Below, piece after piece: positions 1-13,344 of a stretch of DNA of 64,000 nt. The stretch spans positions 14,574,451-14,638,450 of the forward strand of contig OY783213.1 of the NCBI GenBank assembly GCA_963678705.1, in the 5' to 3' direction. The notes beneath the pieces were generated by a model, which made no database searches, had not been told where the DNA came from, and was given only the letters and a program-made list of their open reading frames with translations. The translations under genes and the position numbers were made by a program. This stretch comes from Panorpa germanica (taxonomy: Eukaryota > Arthropoda > Insecta > Mecoptera > Panorpidae). Each line of letters begins with the position of its first letter. Position 1 is the stretch's first letter.

Positions 1-738
1 TTTAGACCGGTACAATAGAGAGACACGTGTCAAAACGCTACCATTATACCTTAAACAATGTCTTCTCCAGTATTCATTCATATACTCGTATTTCGAATAC
101 GGCCTGTGGCATTGGTGAAGCTTTGCTTATTTCTCACCAGGATCGTTACAGTAACGTAGGATTCCTTTATTCAAGCGCGACATTCGTTCGTTTTAATCCC
201 AAGCTCTTTTGTTTCGAATGTCTAAAATACCCTCTGCGAATATTTACACCAAATTTATGAGATTTTAGTATTTTGAATATACAATTTTGAATCTTTGAAT
301 TTATTAGCACGAAAATTACGTGTACAATATCATTAAAAAGGCAATCCAGTTACTGGGAGAACCCTCGTAGATTTCATTTGTGTTTTGTAAATTATTTTGT
401 GCTTATTGACAATAATATGGTATTGTATTCAGCTCTTGAAGTGTACAGTCTGTAAATTCAACCACTGGAACATATTTTTACAGACTAGGAAGTTTGTTGA
501 ACTTCAAGGTCGTTCAGATGAACTGAAACAAAGAATTCAAATATACGGTTTGAGTTCTGTAGGGTTTATAAATTGAAGAGAAAAAGTTTCCCTCATCTTT
601 CAACTTATGATGAGTATAGTACAAGATATTTTTGTGTTGTAATAATACCAATTATTATTTAGAAAAGGATTTCGTGTTTTATTGGTAGTATTTTGCCTTG
701 TGCACCGCAGTACCAATTTTTTTTCATTTTTTAAATAT
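1..738. other. intergenic, no gene recognised
   Basis: AT-rich DNA with only short chance open frames. I see no exon with convincing splice sites and no repeat that I can name. The stretch ends at the target-site duplication of a hAT-type MITE. Confidence 0.5.
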
Positions 739-746
739 ATTTATAT

Positions 747-922
747 CAGGCCCGGAGTTGAGGGAGGGCAGGCGGAGCTACTGCTCCGGGGCCTCCACAA
801 TGGAGATAATTAGCAATAAATTTTTGATAGACTTAACGAAAAAAAATTGTTCCTTTTATTCGTAAAATAATTAGGGGCTTCTTCGTTGCCCCAGGACCTT
901 CACGCGTCTAAATTCGGCACTG
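747..922. mobile_element. hAT-type MITE with perfect 8-bp target duplication
   Basis: A 176-bp element begins CAGGCCCGGA and ends TTCGGCACTG. The two ends are imperfect inverted repeats of the CAG...CTG form typical of hAT elements, GC-rich against AT-rich surroundings. It is flanked by an exact 8-bp direct repeat, ATTTATAT, at 739-746 and 923-930, the duplication length made by hAT transposases. It has no coding capacity, so it would need a transposase in trans. The perfect duplication suggests a fairly recent insertion; the diverged termini suggest an older family. Confidence 0.85.
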
Positions 923-1165
923 ATTTATATTAATGTACAACATATTAAGTTTATTGTGTGAAAATTTGAAGTCGATTGGACTAAAACTGTCGGAGATATA
1001 GAGTTATAAGTCTTCACCTCTCTGGTCTGGTTTCGTCTTTCTCTGAAACTTTTAAACACGTTTTTCTCACACTTAGCTTTTTCAGAGTCGGTGTCCTCTC
1101 TAGCTTAAAATCTACTGCACCGATTCTTTTGAAATTTTGCGCACTCTTTCTTTACATAAATGCCG

Positions 1166-1291
1166 AGGTAACGCTGTCGAGTTTTCTTATTTTTTTTATG
1201 TTAACGTATTTTAAAATAACAATGTTTCTGATTTTTTGACTGCTGTAAAAAATTTAAAAATTAATAGAAAAAAGACTCGACAGGGTTACCT
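1166..1291. repeat. short inverted-repeat element (palindromic MITE-like)
   Basis: About 28 bases at 1166-1193 (AGGTAACGCTGTCGAGT...) are repeated in inverted orientation at 1264-1291 (...GACTCGACAGGGTTACCT), leaving a spacer of roughly 70 bases. The single-strand form would fold into a hairpin. It has no coding capacity, and I could not define a clear target duplication, so the transposon family is open. Confidence 0.6.
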
Positions 1292-2226
1292 GCAGAAACT
1301 TATCAACTAATGAAATCATTTTGGTTTTTTGATTTCAAATAATCCAGTGATGAGTTATAAGTGGCACCGCAATGTTAATTTTTTTTCGACGTTTGCGGAG
1401 ATTTGCTGTCATTGCCTCATTTCTTGATATTTATTTATGGTAATTTCACAAAGTATTCTTTAAGTGTTATTTTATCATGTAGTAATTATAGAAGTAATTA
1501 TATATTAACTGTGTCGTCAAAAACCGTATCGATTTGATCTTACCCCCCTTTATTAACACAAAATCTTTACAATTTCAAAAACATTTTTTTAACGGAAACA
1601 AACTAAATGAATCATCGTTAAAATGGGTATTTACGGCACATTGATACTGTTCATAGAATTCCACAATTATTAAGTAAATTTACATATTTTAAAAGAGATC
1701 ACTGCAATGAGACTGTTAGTATCAAACATGAAGATGCAAGGATCTAAATGAAATGCATTTTTCTGTTTCTTTTTTGTTATTTGTAAACCACAGGACACCC
1801 AACGACCGACACCGACACCGACGCAGAGACAGTTCTTGCTACTTCTGGTTCACCATATTTATCTACTGGGTGCAGTTAGGACAATTATTTAGTTGACCAA
1901 AGAGTCTGAGATATAGGACAGCTCGTTCAACGTGAAATATCTCTATGGAACTATTCTCAAAGAACTCGCCTGGATGTGTTACAAAAGCTGCTAAAGGATT
2001 GCATTATCATTTCCATAGAACATTATTAAGGATTTAAATCGAAAAATAATTTTGTTTTAAATACCACTTCCATTTTAATGGTACTTTTAGGGTTCATCCG
2101 TAATCTATGTCACACAAATTTCCTGCATATCTATTATCTAAACATTCTAACTCTTTGCAAAAGAAAAAATATATATCCTCATAAAAATAAAAACAAAACT
2201 GTTACTGCTACTGCCTCGCTCCTCCT

Positions 2227-2478
2227 CCCAGTAAACAATTTGGTGAAGTGCCCTATTTAGTGACGTTTCTATCACTATTTCACTTCAATTATAGTTCGTA
2301 TCAACTTTATCTTCATTTGTATTCCGACAGGTGGAGTAATTTCGCCATTTAGCCGATAAAGTAGACATTTTATATGAAAAAATGTGAGAAACTGAACTAT
2401 AAATGAACTCTTTCATGACAAAAAAATCATGACGCATCTTCAATATGATGTCAAAGTGACTCCAAAATGTTTACTGGG
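2227..2478. mobile_element. MITE with CCCAGTAAACA termini, copy 1
   Basis: The 252-bp element starts CCCAGTAAACA and ends TGTTTACTGGG, an 11-bp perfect terminal inverted repeat. The interior is non-coding and closely matches a second copy at 13345-13606, including a shared block around GACGTTTCTATCACTATTTC. I could not see a clean target duplication, so the superfamily is undetermined. Confidence 0.75.
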
Positions 2479-5400
2479 CTGCTACTCTCCCTCTTGTTTC
2501 TACTCTGCCATTCCTCGCTCTTTTTCTCTACCTCCGGCTATAACATGCACCTCTTTCCTTCACTGCCTCCCGTTAATAACTGCACAATATTCTTTTCGCT
2601 TATTAACTTTTTCTCCATTCTTTTTTTAATATATTTCATGGTGCATGTGACGTCACACAGCTTCTGAACGTCGCCCGTTCACGCTCTTTGTTTTTTAGCG
2701 GGTTAGAATATTAATTTTGTATTCTCAGCAGCACATATCACTTCTATTCGTATCTTCATATATATTACAGGACACAATAATCAAAATAATAAATAAAAGT
2801 ACAGGAACACTTTTTATACGTTTCATTAAATCGGAACCAGTATTTTTAGAATTAGCATTCAGGAGTATAAACAGTGTCCATTCTTTAGCGGCAGTAAATA
2901 TGCGACGTCGTTTTAATATCAGAGAGTCCGTACTCCGTACCGTGCAGTACCGGCTGTTCTAAATTGTTACAAATGTGCTCGAATAAATGTATATAACATT
3001 ACATTAGTATCTAGCGCTGTTCTGTACAATGTCCAAGGAAAGTAAATGAGGCTTAAAAATGCATGGAAACTAAAATGTCGTTATTATACTTATGGCAAGT
3101 GTTGGAAAACCATGTGTTTGGGAAACATATCTCGCGAGGAATGATGTTATACTTGCTAAGTATACTCGGGCGAGTCGCTGCCAATTATGAAGTGATTTAT
3201 TGGGTTTTTGGATCAACTTTTATATATATAAGGTTTAGAAGATGATGTAAAATGTTATTATGAATGTTGTTTTAAGAGCAGGAGCCCCCAAAAAAGCGAT
3301 GTTTCAAAAATATTTCCTGAGAAGACTTTTAAATTTATTAATGTAAAAAATTTTACACATATTATAGTGACTTTTACCTTAATTTTAACATTTTTATATT
3401 TGCAAAAAAATAATTTCGAAAGCTGCTATAGCTGATCTCAAGGAGCTCCTCTCAAAAAAGGCATCTTGCGGTGACCGCGATATCTCTGGACTGGATCATG
3501 TAAAATGAAAAAACCAAACGGATTTCGTTAAAGCAATGTATAGTCTTATAATTAATCCAAGGAAGAAGCAAAATAATTTTTTTAAATACTATTTATACAA
3601 ATAATATCTTTACGTAAAATCTACTTCTCCATACATTACAGTTCTTAAACTATGATTTCGCAAAGAACCACATTTTTTATTTTATAAAAGTTTCTAAAAG
3701 AAAAAAATAAAGATGTAAAATCAGAAAACAATTTTAAATTTCTGAAACATAGACAACAGTTTAGATTTGAAAATAAAATCGTTTTGAACTGCAGTTTGCT
3801 GGCAACAGCACCAAGAGCGGTGGTAGTGGTAGGTAGCCAAGGCTGATTCAGTGATTATTATATTTCCCCTACGGAGGTTCATTGTGGCAGCACAATCGTG
3901 ACCGTCTCTGCGCTTAGAACCAGAGAAGAGAATTCACTAGAGACACCTATGTTCTGTCACATACACTTAACTTTATACATATGTATCAGATACGACGGAT
4001 ACACTAAATAATGTTATACATTTTATAACTCTTTATTTATCTCTAATCTAAATTAATACGATGCTTCGAAACATCAGTTTTTTACTGTAATGTGCCAGTA
4101 AATTGCAATTTATCTGATTGTAAGTATTATGATAAGTTTTAGAGCGAAAGTATTAAAAGAAAGCAAGCATAGTCCCGAAAGCATTTTTAGACTCTAATTC
4201 GATTTTAAATCCGTCTAACCATACTGAATCTGAAATTCGGATCTGCCGTTGAGGTTTGAAAAAGTTCAGAAACTCTTACAAATATTATTACTTTTGTAAA
4301 TTTGTACAATTACAAAATCTAAGTCTAATAAGTCTAAATTTTTAATCCCCGTAAACATTTTCAGGAAACGGAAGAACTAAAATTTGCGCCACAGCGAAAA
4401 AAGGTAAGCCCAAGCAATAAACGGTAAAAAAAGCCGATCCAAAATAGTTTAAAGCAATTGATTGCACAATTTCTAAAAGGAAAAATTTTCATTTTTGTCG
4501 AGCTTGCTCTTATTTGAAGTATAGTGTACCTGGTATGTATGCAAGCTTAAAGTTGATGTTACTGCAAGCTTGCAAGGTAATGAGTAGTAATATCCATACC
4601 TTTTAAAGACAGGTTTTCAAAAGAACTTTACTTTTATGATTACATCAAAATTTCTCAAAAGGCAAGAAAAGTATATTTCATATAACATGATTAAGAATCT
4701 ACCAGTCAGAGGAAAAGGAGCGTGACAGGACTTAAAGTATAGAATTTGTAATAATAAGTGCGAAAATAGGTACGTGGTCTTAAGAAGCTCGGCAAATTTT
4801 GAATAAAAAAAAAATTCATGAAAACTTTTGACAATAGGGGGGAGGTATTAGAAACGTTGTGGCGTCACATGCAATATAAAATATAGAAAAAAATTGTAAA
4901 AAAAAAGAGTTAATAAATGGTGAATTGTTCTAAAAGCTGTAATATATTATAGAAAAATTTATTAATTTAAATGTGTGACATCACACCACGGAGAATAATT
5001 TATGGCCCCCTAACCACGAATGAAAAAAATAGAAAAAATACACCCAATTTCGGATTGCTTCAACGTTTACAATTTGCACTGAGTATGTGATAGTTTTTTT
5101 CAATATTTGGAACCAGTAAATGAATATTACGTAACTTTATTTTCAATATGGAATCATCAAATATTGTTTCTTGCCCATTTCAATTTATTTTACACAATAA
5201 ATACCCCCACCTCTTCTAGTTATTTATATTTAGGACCCTGATATTAAATCGTGGTGCAGTTTATACCGACCCAACGTGCCCAAAGTACCTAGTGTTAGTA
5301 CCATCACCAATGCCAGGCTTAAACCCACGACGACGGTGCCGACGATGAAATCTCAGTGTGTATGATGTTGTGGATTGTACAAATCTCAAATAACTACAAA

Positions 5401-5810
5401 TAGAATCACTTAAATTTCATACGTGTTCCATAACACCTTAACAGAAATGATACGTATAATATTTAACTGTAATATCGTCGTGATGTGGATAGTTCACAAT
5501 TATAAACTGTATACAATAAGTTACAAATTTGATGTTATGCATTTTTTTGACTTTATCTCGGGAAATGTATAAGATCAGATTCGTAGAGAATTAGTAGAAA
5601 CTTAGATATCTAAATAAAACTAATTTTTGTGACCTTTGAAAATCTCAACATGCGTACACGCGTTATAAAATGTCAAAACAAAGACTCAGTGGCAGCTTTA
5701 ATCATTGCTTGTTCTTTGTGTAATTTATGTAAATTGAAAGTAAGTATTTTTGATGATGATTGACGAGAAGTGCAAAAGTTATAAATAAATTAATGTAGAA
5801 TTTATAATTT
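2479..5810. other. intergenic, no gene recognised
   Basis: Open frames at 2467-2667, 2717-2962 and 3063-3245 are short and low in complexity, and nothing marks them as exons. Around 4840-5000 and 2640-2660 are GTGTGACATCACA / GTGACGTCACAC motifs that recur near 7800 and 11960, so they probably belong to a degenerate dispersed repeat. Confidence 0.4.
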
Positions 5811-5814
5811 TATA

Positions 5815-6075
5815 TAGTAATAACTTTTTCTACTTGGGTTGTTGCGCGAGAGGGCGAAGACATAACTATACTTACACCTATACTATAACTAAGCACACTG
5901 GCCACCTCGGATATCTTAGTAGTTCCTGCATACTCGTTGGTAACACCACTCCATTTTGTACCACAACTCTGTACAAATTATTTCTGCAGGCCTCCGTTTC
6001 TGTACATTGGAAGATCAAATCTTGTGGATCTGGACCTCTTCTCCACAATTGCACGTATCTTCTTGCACCAAGTAA
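5815..6075 (-). mobile_element. 5'-truncated LINE remnant (C-terminal zinc-knuckle region)
   Basis: Read on the minus strand, 6070 down to about 5880 encodes a peptide of the form D-T-C-N-C-G-E-E followed, after a frame change, by G-P-D-P-Q-D-L-I-F-Q-C. This resembles the Cys/His C-terminal tail of I/R1/Jockey-like non-LTR retrotransposon ORF2 proteins, as does a better-preserved copy at 18452-18835 (C-Q-C-G-E-E...H-I-I-F-E-C). It is a short decayed fragment with at least one frame break and no function expected. The clade is uncertain. Confidence 0.5.
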
Positions 6076-6299
6076 ATTCTTTTATTTACTTTTATTTTAT
6101 ATATAAAATATTTTTATTTTTCTTCAAAATGAGAATTATTATTAAAGATATTAAATCATTTGTTGCAATAGTATTGGAAATAGTAATCAATAGTAATTGT
6201 CAACAATATCAAGAATTTCTACATTTTATGCTAATTTGTTGGTATCAATTGCGCATATCGTGCGAGAGTAGAACTTTTTAAAGTGGTCAACTGTGCAAG

Positions 6300-7489
6300 G
6301 CACTATTCTAGTTAGAACATTCAATGCTGAGCATAATGCCGCATTATACACTCTTGTGCCGTATTTGCACACAATCATATCGTATTTAATTCTCTCACAC
6401 TTCCTTCAAGAAAATCGACAGGAATTTTGTTCGTTTACGCTTTTTGATCTGTCAAAATAATTTCAAAAACCATTTGAAATTTTGTTAGTAATATTTAAGA
6501 ACGTATTTTAAAATTTTGCCTATAATTAATTGTAATTTAATATTAAGATATGCATTCAAAATTGTGAATCTCACATTATTTATATTACTTTATCACTATT
6601 TAGTTATTGTTATATTCTGTATACACATTTATGAGTACATGTTAAGGGTGGCATCAGAATGAAGAAGGAAAGCCGCCTCCCTCTCCTCATATCTGTAGTA
6701 CACCTACCCCATCTCTCCTTCTCTTAAGCCTCCATTCTCTTAGTAAACCAAACGGATGGAATGGGATAACTCACCCCTAACTAAAGAACTGGTTTGAGGT
6801 TGAATACCTATTAAACGCGTACGTTTTGCTCCTATTACCTCAACGTATAGAACAAAATAGCAAAACCCTAAACCCAATATAGTAGTGCCATCTCTGAATC
6901 AGATCACGTACCACGCTTGTCCGTCATCATATAAGAAACGATATCAAATAATATGATATGACGCATTCTCTATATGTGTGAAGGAACTTTATATAACAAT
7001 ATAGTGAAAATATCTAACATAGAAGGGATTTAAGTTTGATATGAAACCGTGAAACTCGTGAAAATCGAATCGAAAAACGACTTATTTATGAATATAGAGA
7101 AAATAAAATTGTCACATTAGTTCTTGTTCATTTTTAAATTGCGTTTAAACTTTTGATATTCTAAACAAATATCGATTTGAGATGTTGTTGACAGTTTATC
7201 ATATCAAAATTTATGCAATAAAAGTTTATTTGAATGTTGAGGCTGACGGAAGTAACAGTATTGTATAAAATGTTATGGAATCGTGCAAACAATGAATGAA
7301 AAATATTGATCTTTTAATATACACCAATATAATAATGTTAACGGCTTCGGAGATAATTCAACAAGCAATTCTACTAGCAAGAAAATATATTATGTATAAT
7401 GTATTGCATATATTCCAGGCGTATAGAATACGTCGTGTTAAATTAATTTTAATATTATGTATATAATATACAATATAATATGCAATGTA
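6300..7489. other. intergenic, no gene recognised
   Basis: AT-rich sequence with pyrimidine- or purine-biased stretches, for example 6660-6740. I see no coding exon, RNA gene or clear transposon end. Confidence 0.4.
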
Positions 7490-7490
7490 T

Positions 7491-7860
7491 GACAATACGT
7501 AACAAGATGGGGGAAAGAGAAAGAGTCATAAGCTTTGTGGATCACAATTTATCTAAAATTAAACTTCCAAAAAACAAAACCAAGAAACAAAATAAAGCTA
7601 AAAAACAAATTTCTCTTGTTAAATACGAGGGGGGAGTGGGGAAGTTCGCAATGTGTGACAAGGCGTAACAAGAAGGGGTGGGAGAGAAAGAGTCACAAGC
7701 TTCGTGGATCACAATCCACAATTAACCTAAAATTAAACTTCCAAAAAACAAAACCAAGAAACAAAATAAGACTAAAGAAAAAATTTATTTTACATGTGTG
7801 ATGTCAGAATTTTGGGGAGTTTACATTGTGTGACAAGACGTGACAAAGGGGACAGGGGCA
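7491..7860. repeat. tandem duplication, 166/175-bp unit
   Basis: A unit beginning GACAATACGTAACAAG at 7491 is repeated from 7657 (GACAAGGCGTAACAAG), and the first bases of a third unit appear at 7832 (GACAAGACGTGACAAAG). The shared interior includes AAATTAAACTTCCAAAAAAC and AACCAAGAAACAAAATAA. Open frames across it (7480-7668, 7535-7801) are Lys/Asn-rich by-products of the repeat. The unit resembles a dispersed insect repeat with GTGTGAC motifs rather than a classical satellite. Confidence 0.75.
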
Positions 7861-9077
7861 TTAAAAAACCATGATATTTGTTTGATGTAATTTATGGTTG
7901 ACTCCTAAACTCCTACAATGAGAATAATGAAAGATAAACAAATAACGAACAGAACGGATTTACCATTTTTAATTAGTTAATAATAATTACTGCTATTGAC
8001 TTACAAATACTTGATTAGTAAGTAGTAATTAGCAATATATAACTGACAATTTCGATGTTGTTTATTAAGGAAATTAAATTTTTAATTTCCACCTCACACA
8101 CATTTACAGAATATGTTATACACTATATCTACTAATTACCTAATCTGCAGATATCTAAGCCTTCTCATAATGAGTAAACTTTACAAAATAACATTTAAAG
8201 TTGTAACTTCTTTACTTTATAGAACCAAAACACAAGTATTAACATAACGTAGCTTTATTATTCAGAACTTGTACATGAAATCTTAGGTAGCTCCGACGAC
8301 CGCCCGCCAGGTTTCTAATATGCTACCTTCTTCTGATATAGCTTTGCGTTACTCCCTGTCTTAATTATTAAACCCTCGACTAGTTTTATACGCAGATGAC
8401 GTAGAAACTGTAACGTTCTTTTTATAATCTGTTATAATGCATGACTATGTTTCAGGCGTTATATTTTAGAAAACAAATCAGTAGTAATTAAATTATATGT
8501 TATCTATCATAAGTTATGAGATCCAGGGGAACAAGTGCAGCATTTAGTAAAGGTTATGATTATTGTATTTTTTTATTTTAGTTCGGTTTAGATCGGAAAC
8601 AACACAATAAATTCAAAGCTGTAGTAAAAATAAAATGAGGCAATATAACTTAAGTTAAGAAATAATTTTTAATTAAATCAAACATACTCGTATTGAGTTC
8701 CCGTCGCTATGCAACGGGATGAAGTGATGAAGCGGCTAGTACATATATAATTTTTAACGTTTTAATATTCTAAATGCCCTTCCACTAATTCCTTATTTCC
8801 AAGTAGTCCAATCCAAGTAATGCAAACGTAAAGGCAAACGCAAACGTATATCGGAAAGGAGAGGATGGAAAAGGTAGATTTACCATAATATAAAACGATC
8901 ACATTTCAGAAGTGGGAGTAAAACGCGCGTATATAATTTCAAACAAAGCCCATCCATACATACAGTCATTGTAATAAATTTTATCTTTAATTAGCCAGGG
9001 CAGAATCCCTGCCGGGCCCTAATATTACACTATAACGCTGTCACGTGACGTACTGTGACAGTTTTATGACAATTTAC
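7861..9077. other. intergenic, no gene recognised
   Basis: AT-rich DNA without a supportable exon or transposon end. Only scattered simple A/T runs are visible. Confidence 0.4.
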
Positions 9078-9150
9078 GATGGCTCAGCGGATAGAATAGC
9101 GTAGAGAAGCTTCCAAAGGTTCCCGTTCCTGGTCTCATTCCCCTAATATC
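9078..9150 (+). mobile_element. tRNA-derived SINE head (probable)
   Basis: The segment GGCTCAGCGGATAGA near 9081 looks like a Pol III A box, and GGTTCCCGTTCC near 9118 looks like a decayed B box (consensus GGTTCGANTCC). The spacing is tRNA-like, but no acceptor stem closes. A GC-richer tail follows to about 9370. I read this as the head of an old tRNA-derived SINE, not a working tRNA. Confidence 0.4.
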
Positions 9151-9379
9151 CCAAGCTCACTCCATCGGGACTTGGAAACCCTGTGCGGGCCAAGCAAGGA
9201 CCTACAGAGATCCTTATAACTCCTACTCCTGTTTCTACTCTTCCTTCTGCTATGTTTAGGGTGTATAAGGTGGTAGCAGAATGATAAAAGGGGGGCACGC
9301 TCAAATGTCTCCATTGACGGACAAGCATGCATTCAAATTGCCCGCTTATACCGAAGAGTGGCAAAGAGGAGAAAAAGTT

Positions 9380-11011
9380 TTGTAAAGCTTTTTTTTAGCT
9401 TTGTAATACTGTTCGTGCGTCATTACTAATAGTAATTTACTTTTTATACACAAATAATAATTATAGAGCTTTTTTGTAAGAAGACGCAAACACGTCACAT
9501 CACAAACGTCACATCAATGCAATTGCAATGTTTAATTCATTTTATTTAAGTAACTATAAACGCGAATCGAAATCTAAAAAAGCAAAACCTTTAATGAATA
9601 ATGTATCTAGATTTTAAGCTTTATTGCACGACTTTTAATGATTTTCGTAGAGCAAAAGAATATTTTGAAAATTAATATATTTTCTAATTCAATTCCAATT
9701 TTTATATGCCTGATAATATTTTGTCATAATTTTAGAACCTATATTTGATATAATCAAACTTACGTAAACACTTAAAAATATATAGGGCATTCGATAATAT
9801 CTTTCAAATATTTTGTACCTGATTGCATAGAATTGATTATATTAATACAAAGATTGAATATTTTTAAAAAATGAGTTAACAAACCCATTCGTAGATTTTT
9901 ATAAATATGATTTCCCATGAAGTGGGGTAATATCCTTGGCATAGGTATTAATCCAAGGCTGGTTTTAATTATAAATTTGGTTACATAATAAGTCAACGAA
10001 AAATGTATTCTCTAATTTATTAAAATTACCCACTTCGGACGACCGTATACAACACTTTAATCCTTGTTATATTTGCAATTAAGAACTGTTAACACCGCTC
10101 CTTCTACGTGTGTCCTCTAGTAGAGGGTTTAATATTTGTATCATCCAATACAACGAAAATACAAAATGCAAATAACATTATTCAGTCCATGACTCGTTTA
10201 GTTCTATGACGCAATAACGAATACAATATCCTCAATAAATATAACGGTTTATTATTCCATAAATACAAATAGTTCAAGAATAAAGGTCATATTAAAATGA
10301 TGCTATAGAACGTGTTTCAAAATTAATTAAAACATATAAAACAATTAAAGCCATTCAGTATGGTCATAAGGCCATAGTGGACTAACCACCTCCACCTTGC
10401 GAACAGCGAGCCCTTTGCCTTAAGGCAATAGATGCGACAGTGCTGACCTCGGTCTAGGCAACCAGTCACATAGAGGCCATTTGTCGAACCACAGATGGCC
10501 GAAATATTATCCGAGAAAACAATTTAATTAAAACATAAAACATTATTACGATTGTCTAAAATAGATTCAGAAGGATCGTCGAAGGATTGAAGCAAAGGAC
10601 ACTTAATGAGCAGGTATTTTTACGGATTGCAAAATATGCCTTAAACATTTCATGAAATTATTACATGGCAAACATTGGGATATCGATCCTTCTCTTCATT
10701 AGTCGATCATATCGACCTTCAACCAAATTCAAATTCGATTTTAAATCTGACAGAAATCATTGTCACATACTGTCATTGATTTTAATGTTTACTGGCACGA
10801 TCATCTGATCCTGTAATAAACAGGAGATCTAAGCAAACCAAGTCCTGCAGCAAATTCGGATGCGAACACTTCGAATTCGATTTCCGAATCCAAGTTTTAT
10901 GGTCATTACTTTGCGGGTTCGATACTGGATATACCTTTCTCAAGTTTCACAAAAAAATGTTCTTATATGATTTTACATAAATTAAAAGAATTAGAAAATC
11001 CACCACTGGTT

Positions 11012-11013
<2 letters not shown>
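9380..11013. other. intergenic, no gene recognised
   Basis: Mostly AT-rich. A GC-richer island at about 10360-10505 contains palindrome-prone stretches (GCCATAGTGG, GGCCATTTGT) and may be an old SINE or MITE, but I could not define its ends. Confidence 0.35.

Positions 11014-11061
<48 letters not shown>
11014..11061. repeat. (AT)24 microsatellite
   Basis: An uninterrupted run of 24 AT dinucleotides, likely to be length-polymorphic. Confidence 0.95.
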
Positions 11062-11063
<2 letters not shown>

Positions 11064-12375
11064 CATACATTTACAATCTATACACTGGTTGTATAGATAC
11101 ATTTACAATCTAATGTTCCACACTTTCTTAAAAACACATGTCATGATGAAGATGATAAATGTTATGGAATAATTTGACATATGTTTATTGTTTTATCATA
11201 AAACAATAACAGACGTCAATTTGTGTTTAATTTAACTGGTAAGTCCATTGGGATAAATATATCTTGATGTTTCTACTTACGTAACATTCAATTTAATGTT
11301 AGATATGTTAGAGTTGTTTCATATGATACGTAGTAGAAAATATATAAAAAGATTGCTGACAGAAAATTATGAATTGGAATATCTTATGTACCTATAGTAT
11401 AAGACGTTTCATATCACTCAGTTAACATAGATAGAGAGATGGGTGATACAAAGTGATGGGGAGAAGGAGAAAAAAGGAATTAGGTTATGAACCTTAGCTT
11501 AAGTATCATTTCCGCCTACTGTTTTAGTTCAGTTTTATGTTTAATTGTAAAAATAATAAAACATATGTCAATATCCCTAAAGTTCCATTCCCACTCACTG
11601 AGTTTTAGTAGTAATTTAATGTTTTAACTTTAAATGTAAATTTCAGCTTGAGAAATATATTAAATATCATAATTTAATTAAATAAAGATAATAGTTATTA
11701 TTAAATGAAGTATATTACTGATGAACGACACATGATTTCACAAGTAGAAATTTACATTTATGATTAAAAACTTAAATGGGCTTGTGTCCTATGTCTCAAT
11801 TTCTATTAAAGTGTACTATATATTGATAAAGTGGGTTACTAGAACCTCAAATGTTCAATTATTTTTTTATAGCTCCTTATATGTTAAGAGATCTTTACAA
11901 TTAAAAAAGTCATTTTGTCTCTTTAATTATTAAAGGGGTTCAACGTTGTGCACATTCCAAGTGCATGTGACATCACAATCCTTGTGTAAGGTTACCAACC
12001 TTACAGATCATAAAACTCTGCTATATGTATTTATATATCAAAATATCAAATATTAATTACAGCTATTTCAAGTAACAATCAAATTTCAATATTATTAAAT
12101 TTATTATTCTTTGATTTGACTTGATTATTTGACTACCAACAGCTACATAACATTACCACAGCACTGACCTACTCAACAAATAACTCACGTTGAAATGCAT
12201 TTCACGTCATACAAATATGGCCGACCATTTCTAGCGCTAAAACTGCAATTCATACTTTTAATTGCTATATCTCCGTCAATATTTAGATGTTTAATAAAAT
12301 AGACACGCCAATACACATTAATTAACATCAATTTCAATCAACAATTGAAAAATCTACCACTAATCGCGACCGCGT
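11062..12375. other. intergenic with degenerate dispersed repeats
   Basis: Near 11682-11735 the sequence AAATAAAGATAATAGTTATT plus TATATTACTGA recurs at 12498-12552 and in part at 18832-18860. This marks an old non-coding repeat family. No exon is recognised. Confidence 0.4.
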
Positions 12376-12591
12376 ATGTTTTAGTTTTAATTTTAAACCA
12401 TGTACAGGGTTCTTTTTAGCGATCCAATTAATACTCTACAATCTGTCATTAGTAAATTTACTTTTCAGTTTGTCAATAATAAAGCAATAAAATATAAATA
12501 AAGATAATAATAATATGAAATAAGGTATATTACTGACACACAACGCATGTGATATAACTACATTTAAAATTAAAATTAAAAACTAAAACAT
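12376..12591. repeat. inverted-repeat element with ATGTTTTAGTTTTAATTTTA arms
   Basis: The 20-base arm at 12376-12395 is repeated in inverse orientation at 12571-12591 with one extra T. The interior carries the AAATAAAGATAATA...TATATTACTGA block seen near 11.7 kb. Related TTTTAGTTTTAATTTTA arms appear near 15811 and, inverted, near 18890 and 19290. This looks like an old MITE family. The arms are low in complexity, so homology is less certain than for the other MITEs. Confidence 0.45.
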
Positions 12592-13344
12592 TGCATGAAA
12601 AAACATACTTATAGATTCAATTTATTGTTAAAACATTAAATGAAAACTTCAAATTAAAGCAGCATTAAACCACTTACTATTATGGCAGTTTTTGTGGTGT
12701 CGTGGCCTCATATATGTGTACTACACCTTTACCTAATCCGTTTATGGTTATGTATGTACATAATCAATTTAATTTAATAACAACCAAACCCGGAAAATAT
12801 AACTCTGACCGAACCGAAGACATAGCATGAAGCATCACTGCACAGTGTCATAACAATTTTTTTTAAAAACATATTATGTTATCCGTCGTCAGAAATACTG
12901 ACAAAATATATTTATTATGCAAGATAAATTGGTTTGAATTTTAGACGAAGACATTTAATAAGTCTTCTTAAATTTCATACTTGTAAAGTTGATCGCTGTT
13001 CATTTTATTGTTTTTTTTTCTTTCCCTAAAATTAAAACCAACCTTTGAATGCTAATTAAACATGAACTGAATATTTTATTGTAAGGTTTCCAGCACTGTG
13101 ATATCCACTGCTCACAGATTTTAATCCGTGTTTCTCTGAATTGCAACAAGTTTATGATATTTTAGGCAAAATATTTTCATGATATTGTACACTGTTAGAA
13201 ATAAATTTGTTGTCTTACATTTTAAAATCAATTTATATTTGTTACAGTTTCTCATTCTTTCTAATGGTAACTTCTGGTATTGTTTATTAGCCTAATTAAT
13301 GTTATAGAATTGTAGTCATGTAAATCAGGTATTTTCTTATTCTA
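12592..13344. other. intergenic, no gene recognised
   Basis: AT-rich DNA between two MITEs. No exon, RNA gene or transposon end is visible. Confidence 0.4.

Noticed and set aside
9135-9364. Minus-strand frames of 65 and 73 codons
   Set aside because: They overlap the tail of a probable SINE and have no recognisable domain.
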